Shown: positions 45,541 through 54,620, counted from the first letter of the stretch. The stretch: DNA of 64,000 bases from Vreelandella neptunia (GCF_022489065.1 NZ_JAKVTW010000014.1:1-64000), one strand, 5' to 3'. A program made the numbers and translations. The notes: generated by a model not told the origin, from the sequence alone.

Positions 45541-46356
45541 ATGCCTGTTTCATTTACATCGCAGGGGCTGCCGGTATGGCGACGGCGCACTACCCGCGCT
45601 CAGTGGTTGCAGTACATCGCTTGGCTGGCGGGTGTCAGTCTGTTTCTACTCTGCTGGAAGATGATTTCCGATAACACCATGTGGGTGTTTGTCGAAGACG
45701 CTGGCCGTCAGGGGGCGGATCTGATTAGCCGCATGACCCCACCTGAGTGGGGTTATGCCAATGTGCTCTGGAAGCCCATGTGGGACACGTTGAATATTGC
45801 CACGCTAGGCACAGCGCTAGGTATTGTGATGGCGTTTCCGGTAGCATTTTTAGCCGCCCGCAACACCACACCACACCCACTGATCCGCAGTGCGGCGCTG
45901 ATGGTGATTGTGTCATCCCGCTCCATCAACTCACTGATTTGGGCGATGCTGCTGGTGACGATTCTTGGCCCTGGCGTGCTGGCGGGCATTATTGCCATTG
46001 CCCTACGCTCGATCGGCTTTGTAGGCAAGCTGCTTTATGAGGCGATTGAGGAGATTCACCCCACGCCGGTAGAGGCGATTAGCGCTACCGGCGCGAGTCG
46101 CATGCAGGTAATGAATTACGGTGTGCTGCCGCAAATCATGCCCGCCTTCGCTGGTATTAGCGTTTACCGCTGGGATATTAATATCCGCGAATCGACGGTC
46201 TTGGGTTTGGTTGGGGCGGGCGGCATTGGTTTGCAGTTAAACGCTTCGATCAATAGCCTTGCCTGGGATCAGGTTAGCGTTATTTTCATTATGATTTTCG
46301 CTACCGTGCTGGTGTCGGAGTGGATCTCCGCGCGGGTACGCCATGCGATTATCTAA
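45541..46356 (+). CDS. phnE: Phosphonate-type ABC transporter permease (second cluster, PhnE copy 2)
   Basis: A 271-residue permease related to the preceding one. It has a first span at about 25-42, MWDTLNIATLGTALGIVMAFPVAFLAARNTTP, VSSRSINSLIWAMLLVTILGPG and the EAA loop VEAISATGASRMQVMNYGVLPQIMP. Tandem phnE genes are common in phosphonate and phosphite importers. GAGACG precedes the ATG. The histidine phosphatase gene follows 35 bases later. Confidence 0.9.
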   Translation: MPVSFTSQGLPVWRRRTTRAQWLQYIAWLAGVSLFLLCWKMISDNTMWVFVEDAGRQGADLISRMTPPEWGYANVLWKPMWDTLNIATLGTALGIVMAFPVAFLAARNTTPHPLIRSAALMVIVSSRSINSLIWAMLLVTILGPGVLAGIIAIALRSIGFVGKLLYEAIEEIHPTPVEAISATGASRMQVMNYGVLPQIMPAFAGISVYRWDINIRESTVLGLVGAGGIGLQLNASINSLAWDQVSVIFIMIFATVLVSEWISARVRHAII

Positions 46357-46391
46357 CGCCGAAAGTGGCGCCCGTAGGTGAGGAGTCGAGT

Positions 46392-47021
46392 ATGCGTTTT
46401 CCTGATGCAGAGAGCACCACCATTGATTTGCTACGCCACGGTGAGCCGGTAGGCGGGCGAATGCTGCGCGGCTCTACCGACCACCCGCTGAGTGAGACGG
46501 GTTGGCAGCAGGTGACCGATGCCGTCATGCGGCATACGGTTGAAGGTCATCTGCCTTATGATGCGATTGTTACCTCACCATTAACGCGCTGCCGTGAGTT
46601 TGCGCTGTGGTTAGGCGAAGAGTTTGATCTGCCTGTACAGGTGGAGGATGACCTTGCTGAGCTGCATTTGGGGCAGTGGGAGGGTAAAACCCACGCCCAG
46701 GTGTTTGCGGAAGAGGGCACCGAAAGGATGAGTGCGTTTTGGTACGACCCCGCAGCGGTGTCGCCGCCGGGCGGTGAAACAATACAGGCTTTCGATGCAC
46801 GTCTTGCTGAGGTGTGGCGACAGCTGTTAATCAATCCGCCCGGTCAGCATGTTCTGGTGGTGGCGCATCTGTTTGTTTGCAATGGGCTACTGCGCCAAGT
46901 GATTGGGCAGCCGCTTTCACGGATACTGGCGATGGATTTACCCTATGCAGCACTGAGCCGAGTGCGTCATGAACGCCACTTGCTTGGTGAAACGACGTTT
47001 GTTGAGTGGATTGGCCGTTAA
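46392..47021 (+). CDS. Histidine phosphatase (phosphoglycerate mutase-like) family protein
   Basis: A 209-residue cytoplasmic enzyme with the family LRHGEPVGG (catalytic His at about residue 15), the first Arg in SPLTRCREFA, the acidic DDLAELHLGQWEGK with the general acid Glu, and the second His in VVAHLFVCNG. The length and LGQWEG fit the CobC/alpha-ribazole phosphatase-like branch, but no cobalamin genes are near. It ends the phnDCEE transcript, so it may act on a phosphorylated product of the imported compound. AGGAG precedes ATG 46392. Confidence 0.83.
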   Translation: MRFPDAESTTIDLLRHGEPVGGRMLRGSTDHPLSETGWQQVTDAVMRHTVEGHLPYDAIVTSPLTRCREFALWLGEEFDLPVQVEDDLAELHLGQWEGKTHAQVFAEEGTERMSAFWYDPAAVSPPGGETIQAFDARLAEVWRQLLINPPGQHVLVVAHLFVCNGLLRQVIGQPLSRILAMDLPYAALSRVRHERHLLGETTFVEWIGR

Positions 47022-47085
47022 CCATTGGCGGCTAGGCAGCTTTGCGCCATCATGAAGGTACGTTAGCTTATCGGAGCAGCTGCCC

Positions 47086-47604
47086 ATGTGTTTGGCTCGT
47101 CTGTTGTTTTTACCTTGCGGGTTCACCTTAACCAGTAGCAGTAGGCGGCTGTTTCCCTTCCTATTAATGCTGGTGCTGGCAGGCTGTGCGAGCCGCGACC
47201 TTACCTCTATCGAGGCACCACCCAATCGCGCGGGCATCTCTATGGAGCGCGCGTTGATTCTTTCCCATGCCCAGCAGGCGATAGGCACCCCTTATCGCTT
47301 CGGCGGTAACACGCCAGAAGGGTTGGACTGCTCTGGTCTGGTGGAAATGACGTATCGGGCGGCGGGTATTCCCGTGCCGCGCACCGCCGATGAGCAGTTT
47401 CGCGCGTTGCCACAAGTGGACGCGCCACGCCCAGGCGATTTACTGTTCTTTGGTGACCGCCGCAAAGCCACCCATGTCGGCATTTACCGGGGCGATGGCC
47501 AGATGATCCATGCGCCGGGTAATGGTCGTGCCGTGGTCAGCGTGCCGTTAGAAATCGACTACTGGCAGGCGCGCTTTTTGGGTGCAGCCAGCCCCGCCCC
47601 TTAA
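47086..47604 (+). CDS. NlpC/P60 family lipoprotein, cell-wall endopeptidase
   Basis: A 172-residue lipoprotein. The signal peptide ends in the lipobox LVLAGC (Cys at about residue 34). The NlpC/P60 domain has GTPYRFGGNTPEGLDCSGLVEM with the catalytic Cys, LLFFGDRRKATHVGIYRGDG with the catalytic His, and MIHAPGNGRAV with the third polar residue. It would cleave murein peptides at the outer-membrane side, like Spr/MepS. GGAG precedes ATG 47086. It is apparently a separate unit from the phosphatase upstream. Confidence 0.9.
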   Translation: MCLARLLFLPCGFTLTSSSRRLFPFLLMLVLAGCASRDLTSIEAPPNRAGISMERALILSHAQQAIGTPYRFGGNTPEGLDCSGLVEMTYRAAGIPVPRTADEQFRALPQVDAPRPGDLLFFGDRRKATHVGIYRGDGQMIHAPGNGRAVVSVPLEIDYWQARFLGAASPAP

Positions 47605-47623
47605 CTTATTCCGTTTGCAGCCG

Positions 47624-47695
47624 ATAATGTACTGTGACCTTATAAAGTACTATGTCCGAATAAAGTACTATGTCCGAATAAAGTAGTGTGCACGA
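47624..47695. repeat. Four tandem 18-nt repeats before a GGDEF-EAL gene
   Basis: Two perfect central copies of ATAAAGTACTATGTCCGA (47642-47659, 47660-47677) are flanked without gap by ATAATGTACTGTGACCTT (47624, 13 of 18 matches) and ATAAAGTAGTGTGCACGA (47678, 14 of 18). The array ends 41 bases before ATG 47737 and lies in the 132-base promoter region. Confidence 0.75.
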
Positions 47696-47736
47696 TAGCG
47701 ACGGATCGATAACAACGACGAGGAGAGCAAAGACGT

Positions 47737-49539
47737 ATGTATGAATCCTTGAATTTATCGAAGGAACAGTCTTTGTCTCAACACCCCTCCCAGCCAACAC
47801 CCCTACTACCCCGCTCAAAAGCGATGCCGACTGTGTTTGTTAGTAATACAGCGTCTCCCGCTGAGTCTGTATTTTGCTACGCCAACGAGGCGATCATTAT
47901 TACAGATGCGGAAAATCGGGTGGTGGACGTGAACCCTGCCTTTTGTGAGTTAACGGGGATTACGCTGGGCGATGTGCAAGGCAAAACGCCTGAAGCGTTT
48001 AGTATTTTACCGCTGGATGATAGCCGTACGACGCGACTGATGCGCGAAGAGCTACAGCTGCGGGATCGCAGCAAAAGCCAGGTGAGTTATCGCAGCCACG
48101 ACGGCCAGTTTTATCCTGGCATGATGTCGATTAATCGCGTGCGCGATGAGCACGGGGCGGTCGATCACCATGTAATTGTGCTCGCCGACCTTTCGGCTAT
48201 TCCCGCGCATGCCCGTCACCTGAACCGGGAAGTCTATTTTGATGCATTGACCGGGCTGCCTAACCTGCAATTGCTGACGCAATTGATTCAGGAGTCAATG
48301 CAGCACGCAGAAGCAAAGCAACTGCCATTGGCAGTGTGCTCGCTGGATATCGATTTCTTCAAAAATATTAATGATCGACTGGGTTCGCCGGTGGGCGATG
48401 CGCTGCTTTCTGCGTTTTCTCAGCGAATAAGCCATCTGCTCTTTGGTGATGATGTACTGGCGCGGGTGGGGGGCGACGAGTTCGTGCTGTTACTCCACCA
48501 TGGCGTAGATGATGATTTTTTTGAGAAGTTGTTAGCCTCCATTCGCCAGCCGCTGATGGTGGATGGGCAGAGCATTTACCTAACGGCAAGCTTAGGGGTA
48601 ACGCTCTACCCCAATGATCACGTGCAAGGCGATGTATTGCTGCGGCACGCCAACCAGGCGATGTATCGCGCCAAGCAGCGAGGACGCGATACGTTTCACC
48701 TGTTCGATCCTACTCATGATCGATTGCTGCAGGTGCGCCATGAGCAGCGTCAGCGTTTTATCGATGCGCTCAATCACAATGAGCTGTGTCTTTACTATCA
48801 GCCGCAGGTCGATATGCGCAGCGGCAAAGTGGTCGGCGTTGAGGCATTGATTCGTTGGCAGCACCCTGATGAGGGATTGCTCGCCCCTGGCCAGTTTTTG
48901 CCCATCATCGATACCACGCCCTTAGAAGTGGATTTAGGCGAGTGGGTCATTGAACGTGCGCTGTGTCAGTTGGCTGAGTGGCAGGTCAAAGGCATCGCGC
49001 TGCCCATCAATGTAAATATAAGCCCTACGCACTTATTAGTGAGTAATTTCAGCCAGCGATTAGCAGAATTATTGGCCGCTCATCCTGATGTATCACCATC
49101 AATGCTGAAGCTTGAAGTGCTGGAGAGTGCCGCGATGCATGACGTTCAGGCCGCGCTTCTGAATATGTCGCGCTGTCAGGCGCTGGGTGTAAGCTTTGCT
49201 ATCGATGACTTTGGTACCGGGTTTTCGTCGTTAACCCATCTGCGCCAGCTACCGGTCAACTTGATTAAAATTGATCAGAGTTTCGTGCGCGATATGCTCA
49301 GCGATCAAAATGATATGGCGATTGTGGAAAGCGTCATTTATATGGCTAATCGCTTTAAGCGGCCCATGCTGGCGGAAGGCGTGGAAACCCTTGAGCATGC
49401 GAAAGCGCTAATGGCGTTGGGGTGCGAGCTAGCGCAGGGCTATGGCATTGCCCGGCCAATGCCTGCTGTTGCCCTACCTGCTTGGTTGGCAAATTGGCCC
49501 GCGCGTGAAGAGTGGCGCTCACTCGGGCTGATTAGATAG
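47737..49539 (+). CDS. PAS-GGDEF-EAL hybrid cyclic-di-GMP protein
   Basis: A 600-residue soluble protein. A PAS domain (about 45-160) has ANEAIIITDAENRVVDVNPAF. The GGDEF domain (about 165-325) has DALTGLPNLQLLTQLI, SLDIDFFKNINDRLG and an intact RVGGDEFVLLL, but no RxxD inhibitory site. The EAL domain (about 340-590) has VGVEALIRW, INVNISPTHL, AIDDFGTGFSSL, LIKIDQSFV and LAEGVET, all intact. It could both make and degrade cyclic-di-GMP, switched by the PAS domain. The promoter region carries an 18-nt tandem repeat. GAGGAG lies about 11 bases before the ATG. Confidence 0.9.
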   Translation: MYESLNLSKEQSLSQHPSQPTPLLPRSKAMPTVFVSNTASPAESVFCYANEAIIITDAENRVVDVNPAFCELTGITLGDVQGKTPEAFSILPLDDSRTTRLMREELQLRDRSKSQVSYRSHDGQFYPGMMSINRVRDEHGAVDHHVIVLADLSAIPAHARHLNREVYFDALTGLPNLQLLTQLIQESMQHAEAKQLPLAVCSLDIDFFKNINDRLGSPVGDALLSAFSQRISHLLFGDDVLARVGGDEFVLLLHHGVDDDFFEKLLASIRQPLMVDGQSIYLTASLGVTLYPNDHVQGDVLLRHANQAMYRAKQRGRDTFHLFDPTHDRLLQVRHEQRQRFIDALNHNELCLYYQPQVDMRSGKVVGVEALIRWQHPDEGLLAPGQFLPIIDTTPLEVDLGEWVIERALCQLAEWQVKGIALPINVNISPTHLLVSNFSQRLAELLAAHPDVSPSMLKLEVLESAAMHDVQAALLNMSRCQALGVSFAIDDFGTGFSSLTHLRQLPVNLIKIDQSFVRDMLSDQNDMAIVESVIYMANRFKRPMLAEGVETLEHAKALMALGCELAQGYGIARPMPAVALPAWLANWPAREEWRSLGLIR

Positions 49540-49551
49540 CTAGTCAGATAG

Positions 49552-50187
49552 CTAGGCAGCCTGCTCTTCAGCGCCAGATTCATCGGAGGAGGGCGTTTCC
49601 GTCGTTACTGATGAGCCCGCGCCACGGGCTTGCTCCATTTCACTGCGCAGCATGGCTGCTTCTAGCTTGGCTTCGAGTAAATATTGGCGAGCCTGGGCGG
49701 CCACCTGATAATCCTTGGGAGACGGGTCGGCAGGCGCCATCGCCGCGGCGATAACGGTCTGCATCTTTTCAATAGTGGCTTGGGGGTCATTGGGCACCGG
49801 GCCATAATCGATGGGTACCTCACCAGCTACGGCGTAGCGCTTCCCATCGGGGCCAGTCTCGTACTCGTAGCTGGCGCCACCTGTGTAAGCGCCTCCGGCG
49901 ACCTGGTGGGCCATCTCGTGCTGACGGACCTCACGGTCGGTCTGCTTTAGCTGATCTAACTGCTGAATTTCTTCCGGGGCCATGGGCGTACCGTCGGCAC
50001 GCTTGGGGCCAGCTGTTTCGCTGCTGCTTTCTTCTTGTTCGTTGGCGTTGCGGGTGTCGCTGGAAGCCGTTGTGTCTTCTTCAAGAACACGGCTTTTTGC
50101 AACTGGCTCAACACGTGGTGACGAAGCGTTCACCACGGGATTTGCCCATGCAGTGAGAGAAATGGAGCTGAGGGAAGAAATGGCCAT
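49552..50187 (-). CDS. SprA-related putative metalloprotease
   Basis: A 211-residue protein. The centre (about 95-150) contains REVRQHEMAHQVAGGAYTGG, with an HExxH-like HEMAH zinc site, followed by YEYETGPDGKRYAVAGEVPID, as in the SprA-related family (PF12118 type). The N-terminal 80 residues are low in structure (Ser, Glu, Pro, Thr rich), and the C-terminus is helical and acidic. No clear signal peptide is seen. Function unknown. It is convergent with the GGDEF-EAL gene and divergent from the DUF2835 gene. Confidence 0.8.
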   Translation of the reverse strand: MAISSLSSISLTAWANPVVNASSPRVEPVAKSRVLEEDTTASSDTRNANEQEESSSETAGPKRADGTPMAPEEIQQLDQLKQTDREVRQHEMAHQVAGGAYTGGASYEYETGPDGKRYAVAGEVPIDYGPVPNDPQATIEKMQTVIAAAMAPADPSPKDYQVAAQARQYLLEAKLEAAMLRSEMEQARGAGSSVTTETPSSDESGAEEQAA

Positions 50188-50330
50188 AGGTCATTACCGA
50201 CGAAGCGCGAGTTGGGATACCATGAAGTATTAGCGAGCGGTGCCGACAGTGCAAGTTAGTGCTTTGCGTTTCGTCGTAAAATCGACTCATCCCGAATCTA
50301 ATTATCACAGCGCTTCGCTATCTTAACCTT

Positions 50331-50558
50331 ATGCCAACCATTGATGTGGTCATCAATCTTACCTATGACGAGTGTCTAGCCCATTATGAGGGACGCATTG
50401 CCAATGTGCGCACCCGCAGTGTGGATGGTCGCTGGGTCATCTTTCCTGCCGAGGCGATTCGCCGCGTGGTAAGCCGTGACGGCGTGCGCGGTACCTATCG
50501 GTTAAGTTTTTCTGATGGGGGTCGATTTATCAGTATTGTCGCTTTAACCAGACGTTGA
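50331..50558 (+). CDS. DUF2835 family small protein
   Basis: A 75-residue protein matching DUF2835 (PilZ-like in some annotations): VVINLTYDECLAHYEG, VRTRSVDGRWVIFPAEAIRRVVSRDGVRG and a C-terminal FSDGGRFISIVAL. It is a small beta-rich soluble protein with no known role. The gene lies 7 bases before the 135-residue gene, so the two are probably cotranscribed. Confidence 0.78.
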   Translation: MPTIDVVINLTYDECLAHYEGRIANVRTRSVDGRWVIFPAEAIRRVVSRDGVRGTYRLSFSDGGRFISIVALTRR

Positions 50559-50565
50559 GCCCCCT

Positions 50566-50973
50566 ATGCACCGATATGAAACATTGATCACGTTACATGA
50601 ACTCATTTACGCCGTTATTCCCAATTTAAACAGTGCAGAAAAATTAGTCTTTGCTACGTTAGAAAGCTTAATTGATGCGGCTACAAACCCTTTGGACATT
50701 ATGAAACGCACCGATCAACGGCAGGCGTTTGGGTTGGAAGTACACCGTATCAGAATCAATTTGGAGCACCTGCTTAGCCGCTACCGGACTGAGGTGGAAG
50801 ACGTTTTGCGCACGGAAGGTGAGTATAAAGGGCCGGTAGTGAAGCCTGATCACCAAGAGGCCGATGCAATACACAGCGCTGTGGAGATCTACCGACACGT
50901 CTGTGCTTTTCAGCGCGGTGAACGCCCCCATCCTGTTCCTGGGCGTGATACTTCGCTACGCAAACTGATATAA
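50566..50973 (+). CDS. Small protein of unknown function
   Basis: A 135-residue soluble, mainly helical protein with no recognised domain. The first 70 residues read as helices (YETLITLHELIYAVIPNLNS, then EKLVFATLESLIDAATNP). The C-terminal part has HSAVEIYRHVCAFQRGE and a basic end. It starts 7 bases after DUF2835 ends. Composition is like its neighbours, so there is no sign of transfer. No function can be assigned. Confidence 0.65.
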   Translation: MHRYETLITLHELIYAVIPNLNSAEKLVFATLESLIDAATNPLDIMKRTDQRQAFGLEVHRIRINLEHLLSRYRTEVEDVLRTEGEYKGPVVKPDHQEADAIHSAVEIYRHVCAFQRGERPHPVPGRDTSLRKLI

Positions 50974-51101
50974 CGCAAACTGTCACAGCATGGCATCAAC
51001 ATTGCTTGTATAATGTGCCCATTGAACTTTCAGGCTTACCCGCTTGAAAGCAAACAGCCCGCTTACCCGGCATTGGCTGTGGACACTTTAGGAGATATAC
51101 C

Positions 51102-51674
51102 ATGTCTGCCTCACCTGTCACATTGATGGTGGCTCGTCGCGTTGAGCACGGTCGCTACTTCGATTTTAATCGTTGGCTAAATGAAGGTCGCGAACTGGCG
51201 GCTGATTTTGCTGGTTACCTTGGTTCTGGCGTTCTGGCGCCGCCTGAGGATGACGATGAATATCAGATTATATTCCGCTTTAGCAGCAGCGAAACCTTAG
51301 CCGCCTGGGAACACTCCGCCTCACGCCATGCGTGGTTGGCGCGCGGTAAGGGCTTGTATGAAGCGCCCCATGAGCACCGCGCCACCGGGCTGGATGCGTG
51401 GTTTCAAACCGGCAGCAGCGCCCCGCCGCGCTGGAAGCAAGCCGTGGCCGTGTGGCTGGCTTTCTTTCCTATCTCGCTGCTTTTTCAATTTGTATTTGGC
51501 GGCGTACTGGCCGATTGGGCGTTGGTCCCACGGGTGGTCGTGAGCACTTTAATGTTGACGCCAGTGATGGTGTTTGTGTTTATCCCCCTCTCTATGCGCT
51601 TATTAGCGCCTTGGCTACAAGGTAAATGGTCGCCGCTTGATCTACTGTCACGCTGGCGTCACGCCCACCGCTAA
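51102..51674 (+). CDS. ABM-domain protein with C-terminal membrane anchor
   Basis: A 190-residue protein. Residues 1-100 look like an antibiotic biosynthesis monooxygenase (ABM) ferredoxin-like domain: VTLMVARRVEHGRYFDFNRWLNEG, GSGVLAPPEDDDEYQIIFRF and LAAWEHSASRHAWL. Two membrane spans follow (about 114-135 and 143-166), a layout shared by many ABM-fold membrane proteins of unknown role. AGGAG precedes the ATG. It stands alone between two intergenic regions. Confidence 0.78.
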   Translation: MSASPVTLMVARRVEHGRYFDFNRWLNEGRELAADFAGYLGSGVLAPPEDDDEYQIIFRFSSSETLAAWEHSASRHAWLARGKGLYEAPHEHRATGLDAWFQTGSSAPPRWKQAVAVWLAFFPISLLFQFVFGGVLADWALVPRVVVSTLMLTPVMVFVFIPLSMRLLAPWLQGKWSPLDLLSRWRHAHR

Positions 51675-51850
51675 CCATTTGTCTAGCTCTAGTTCGATAC
51701 TTCCCTGGGGTTCAACGCTGCGTTGGTACTACTCTTAGTCTAATGATCCTATGATGATGGTCTTTATGATACTAAGCTGAATGTACCAGCAGAAAATGAT
51801 AACTGTCGCCAGTGCAACGCTGGCGAAAAATTCAGCCCCCCGGAGTGTTT

Positions 51851-52522
51851 ATGATCCACGTTCACCATCTTGAAAAGTCTCGTTCGCATCGTATTCTATG
51901 GCTACTTGAAGCCCTTGAACTGGACTATGAGCTGGTGGTCTATCAGCGTGATGGCAAAACGCAGCAAGCGCCTGCTGCGTTGAAGAAGATCCACCCGCTG
52001 GGTAAGTCACCGGTGATTACCGATGGTGATTTTACCGTTGCCGAGTCGGGGGCGATCATTGACTACCTTCTGCAGCGTTATGGCCAGGGTCGTTGCCAGC
52101 CTTCCCCTGATGAGATGCATGACTGGGTCGATTACCGCTATTGGCTTCATTATGCCGAAGGCTCGTTAATGCCGCTGCTGGTGATGCAGCTTGTGTTTGG
52201 ACAACTTCCCAAGCAGTCGCCCTGGTTTATCAAACCACTGGCAAAGGGTATTAGCGATACGGTGAGTAAGCGTTTTCTAGCGCCACAGCTGAAACAACAC
52301 CTCACTTTCATTAACCAGCACTTATCAGAAAACGGTAATTTTGCCGGGCCATGGCCTAGTGGTGCGGATATTCAGATGAGCTTTCCGCTCCAAGCTGTGG
52401 CTGCCGTTCAGTCGTTGGAAAAATACCCGGCTATTGCTGCTTTTGTGTCGCGTATTGAACAAGATGCAGCCTGGCAACGAGTGGTAGAGCGGGCAGGTCC
52501 GCTTACCATTCCTGGCCAGTGA
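51851..52522 (+). CDS. Glutathione S-transferase
   Basis: A 223-residue GST. The thioredoxin-like N-terminal domain (1-78) has HHLEKSRSHRILWLLEALEL and the conserved cis-Pro region HPLGKSPVI, then VAESGAIIDYLL with the Glu-Ser glutathione contact. The helical C-terminal domain has GPWPSGADIQMSFPL, the N-capping segment. It conjugates or reduces substrates with glutathione in the cytoplasm. ATG 51851 has CGGAG upstream; a longer in-frame start at 51812 is unlikely. Confidence 0.88.
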   Translation: MIHVHHLEKSRSHRILWLLEALELDYELVVYQRDGKTQQAPAALKKIHPLGKSPVITDGDFTVAESGAIIDYLLQRYGQGRCQPSPDEMHDWVDYRYWLHYAEGSLMPLLVMQLVFGQLPKQSPWFIKPLAKGISDTVSKRFLAPQLKQHLTFINQHLSENGNFAGPWPSGADIQMSFPLQAVAAVQSLEKYPAIAAFVSRIEQDAAWQRVVERAGPLTIPGQ

Positions 52523-52550
52523 ACAGCCGCCATGCGTTCTTCGGGAAGCA

Positions 52551-54608
52551 GTGAACAGTCGCCGCCAATTGTTTAACAAAGCCGTTTCTCAACGGCTCAT
52601 TGGTCGATTAAAAGCGAGTATGGGGCTGCTTTTATGTACGTGTTTACACGCACCGTATAGCTTCGCGAATGTCGCCCAGCTAACAGCCACTACTTACCTC
52701 ACTGAGCGAGCAGCGCTCAGTGAGGAGCGGCAATACCCGAGTGTTTTCGGCACTACAGACACTATTTCCAATGCCGCCCTAATAGCCTCTTCGGCAACGC
52801 TACCCATTGATGTTCTGCGTCGCGTTGATGACTACGTGGGGCGTTGGGGCATTATCTTATTAGCCATTTTTCTGTTTTTGGCGCTGGCGGGGAATGTCTT
52901 ACTGAAGCGCCGCATGAAGCACAACCGTGCCTTGCTGCAAACCAATAAAGAGATGCTGGCAACGATATTGGATAGCGTCGATGCCTTTATTTATATTAAG
53001 TCGCCTACCTTAGAGTACCAGTACGTTAACCGCCGTATTAGCGATCTATTTGGCTTGCCTGCCGAAAAAATTATCGGCAAACGCGATGCTGATTTTTTTG
53101 ACGCAGGTAGCGCTGCTGAGCTCGATCAAATTGACCGTAATGTATTAGCATCGGGCAAAAAAGTGACTGTCGAAGAGAGCAATGTCTTGCAAGGTGAAAG
53201 CCGGGTAAGAACGTTCTTATCGATTAAAATGCCGCTTTCGATGTCACCGGGTGCGACGCCTTCACTGTGCGGTATCTCGACAGAGCTCACTGATTATCTC
53301 GAAATGCAGTCGCGCACTCACTATTTAGCCTTCTATGACTCGCTGACAGGACTGCCTAACCGTCGTTTACTGATGGACTCTTTAACGGCCGCGATCAATC
53401 ATGATGAGTGGGCCGCCTCCTATAGCGCCTTGCTGGTGATCGACCTGGATAACTTTCGCCTGGTGAATGACATTCAGGGTCATGAGAGTGGCGATCAGCT
53501 GTTGATTAATGTCGCTGAACAGTTACGCCAACGGCTAGAGTCAGAGGCCACGTTGGCGCGCTTTAGCAGCGATGAGTTTGTGGTGCTGATCAATAATTTA
53601 GGTGAACAGCAGACAGACGCCGCATCGAAAGCTGAGCGTGTCGCGCGCCAATTGCTGGAAACGATCGCTCAATTACGCAACAGTCACTCGTTACCCATCA
53701 GCGCCAGTATTGGCATTTCACTGTTTACCGGGTGCGAGCAGAGTATGGATAGCGTGCTGCAACAGGCAGACATGGCCTTGCAGCAAGCCAAAAGTGCAGG
53801 CGGCAATACGCTGTGCTTTTTTAATGCTGATATGCAGACCAGCGTGCTGGAAAGGGCTAGCTTGGAAGCTGATCTCCATCAAGCGCTAGAGCGTAATGAG
53901 TTGGCGCTGCACTACCAAGTGCAGGTTGACCACCAGGGGGTGACCATTGGGGTTGAAGCACTGTTGCGTTGGTATCATCCCCAGCGTGGCTGGGTCTCCC
54001 CCGCGACATTTATTCCCCTGGCGGAGGAGAATCGCTTAATCGTCCCTATCGGTTATTGGGTGCTTCGATCCGCCTGTGAGCAGTTGGAAAAGTGGTCGCA
54101 TCAAACCGCATATGCCCCTTTGAGTATTTCCGTTAACGTGAGCTCAGTTCAGTTTCAACAGCCTGACTTCGTGCGTGATGTAGAGGCGCTGTTAGCAGAA
54201 ACCCAGGCACCACCGGGCCGCCTGGTACTGGAAGTGACTGAGAGCCTATTGATGCACGAGCCGATTCGCGTACGTAACACGATGCTCAAACTTCGCGCCA
54301 AGGGGATTCGCTTTGCACTTGATGACTTTGGTACCGGCTACTCATCGTTGAGTTATTTGAAACGCTTACCGCTAGATGAGTTAAAAATAGATCAGTCGTT
54401 TATTCACGAACTGCTCACTGACAAGACAGACGCAGCGATCGTGGATACCACGATTCTGTTAGCGGTAAGCCTGGGCTTAACCGTGGTGGCGGAAGGCGTG
54501 GAGAAAAAAGAGCAGCTCGACTGGCTAAGAGGGCACGGTTGTTATCGCTATCAAGGTTACTTGTTTGGCCGCCCCACGCCGATTGAGTATCTTTTCGAGA
54601 GTTATTAA
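52551..54608 (+). CDS. Membrane-anchored PAS-GGDEF(degenerate)-EAL protein
   Basis: A 685-residue protein starting at GTG 52551. It has a signal-peptide-like segment (about 20-40) and a membrane span WGIILLAIFLFLALAGNVLL (about 101-120), then PAS (about 135-250), GGDEF (about 260-420) and EAL (about 435-680). The GGDEF site reads SSDEF, so cyclase activity is probably lost. The EAL domain keeps GVEALLRW, NVSSVQF, LDDFGTGYSSL, KIDQSFIHE and AEGVE, but the usual Thr after EGVE is Lys. It is most likely a phosphodiesterase reporting on a periplasmic signal. It starts 28 bases after the GST gene. Confidence 0.87.
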   Translation: MNSRRQLFNKAVSQRLIGRLKASMGLLLCTCLHAPYSFANVAQLTATTYLTERAALSEERQYPSVFGTTDTISNAALIASSATLPIDVLRRVDDYVGRWGIILLAIFLFLALAGNVLLKRRMKHNRALLQTNKEMLATILDSVDAFIYIKSPTLEYQYVNRRISDLFGLPAEKIIGKRDADFFDAGSAAELDQIDRNVLASGKKVTVEESNVLQGESRVRTFLSIKMPLSMSPGATPSLCGISTELTDYLEMQSRTHYLAFYDSLTGLPNRRLLMDSLTAAINHDEWAASYSALLVIDLDNFRLVNDIQGHESGDQLLINVAEQLRQRLESEATLARFSSDEFVVLINNLGEQQTDAASKAERVARQLLETIAQLRNSHSLPISASIGISLFTGCEQSMDSVLQQADMALQQAKSAGGNTLCFFNADMQTSVLERASLEADLHQALERNELALHYQVQVDHQGVTIGVEALLRWYHPQRGWVSPATFIPLAEENRLIVPIGYWVLRSACEQLEKWSHQTAYAPLSISVNVSSVQFQQPDFVRDVEALLAETQAPPGRLVLEVTESLLMHEPIRVRNTMLKLRAKGIRFALDDFGTGYSSLSYLKRLPLDELKIDQSFIHELLTDKTDAAIVDTTILLAVSLGLTVVAEGVEKKEQLDWLRGHGCYRYQGYLFGRPTPIEYLFESY

Positions 54609-54620
54609 GCGGCCATATAA

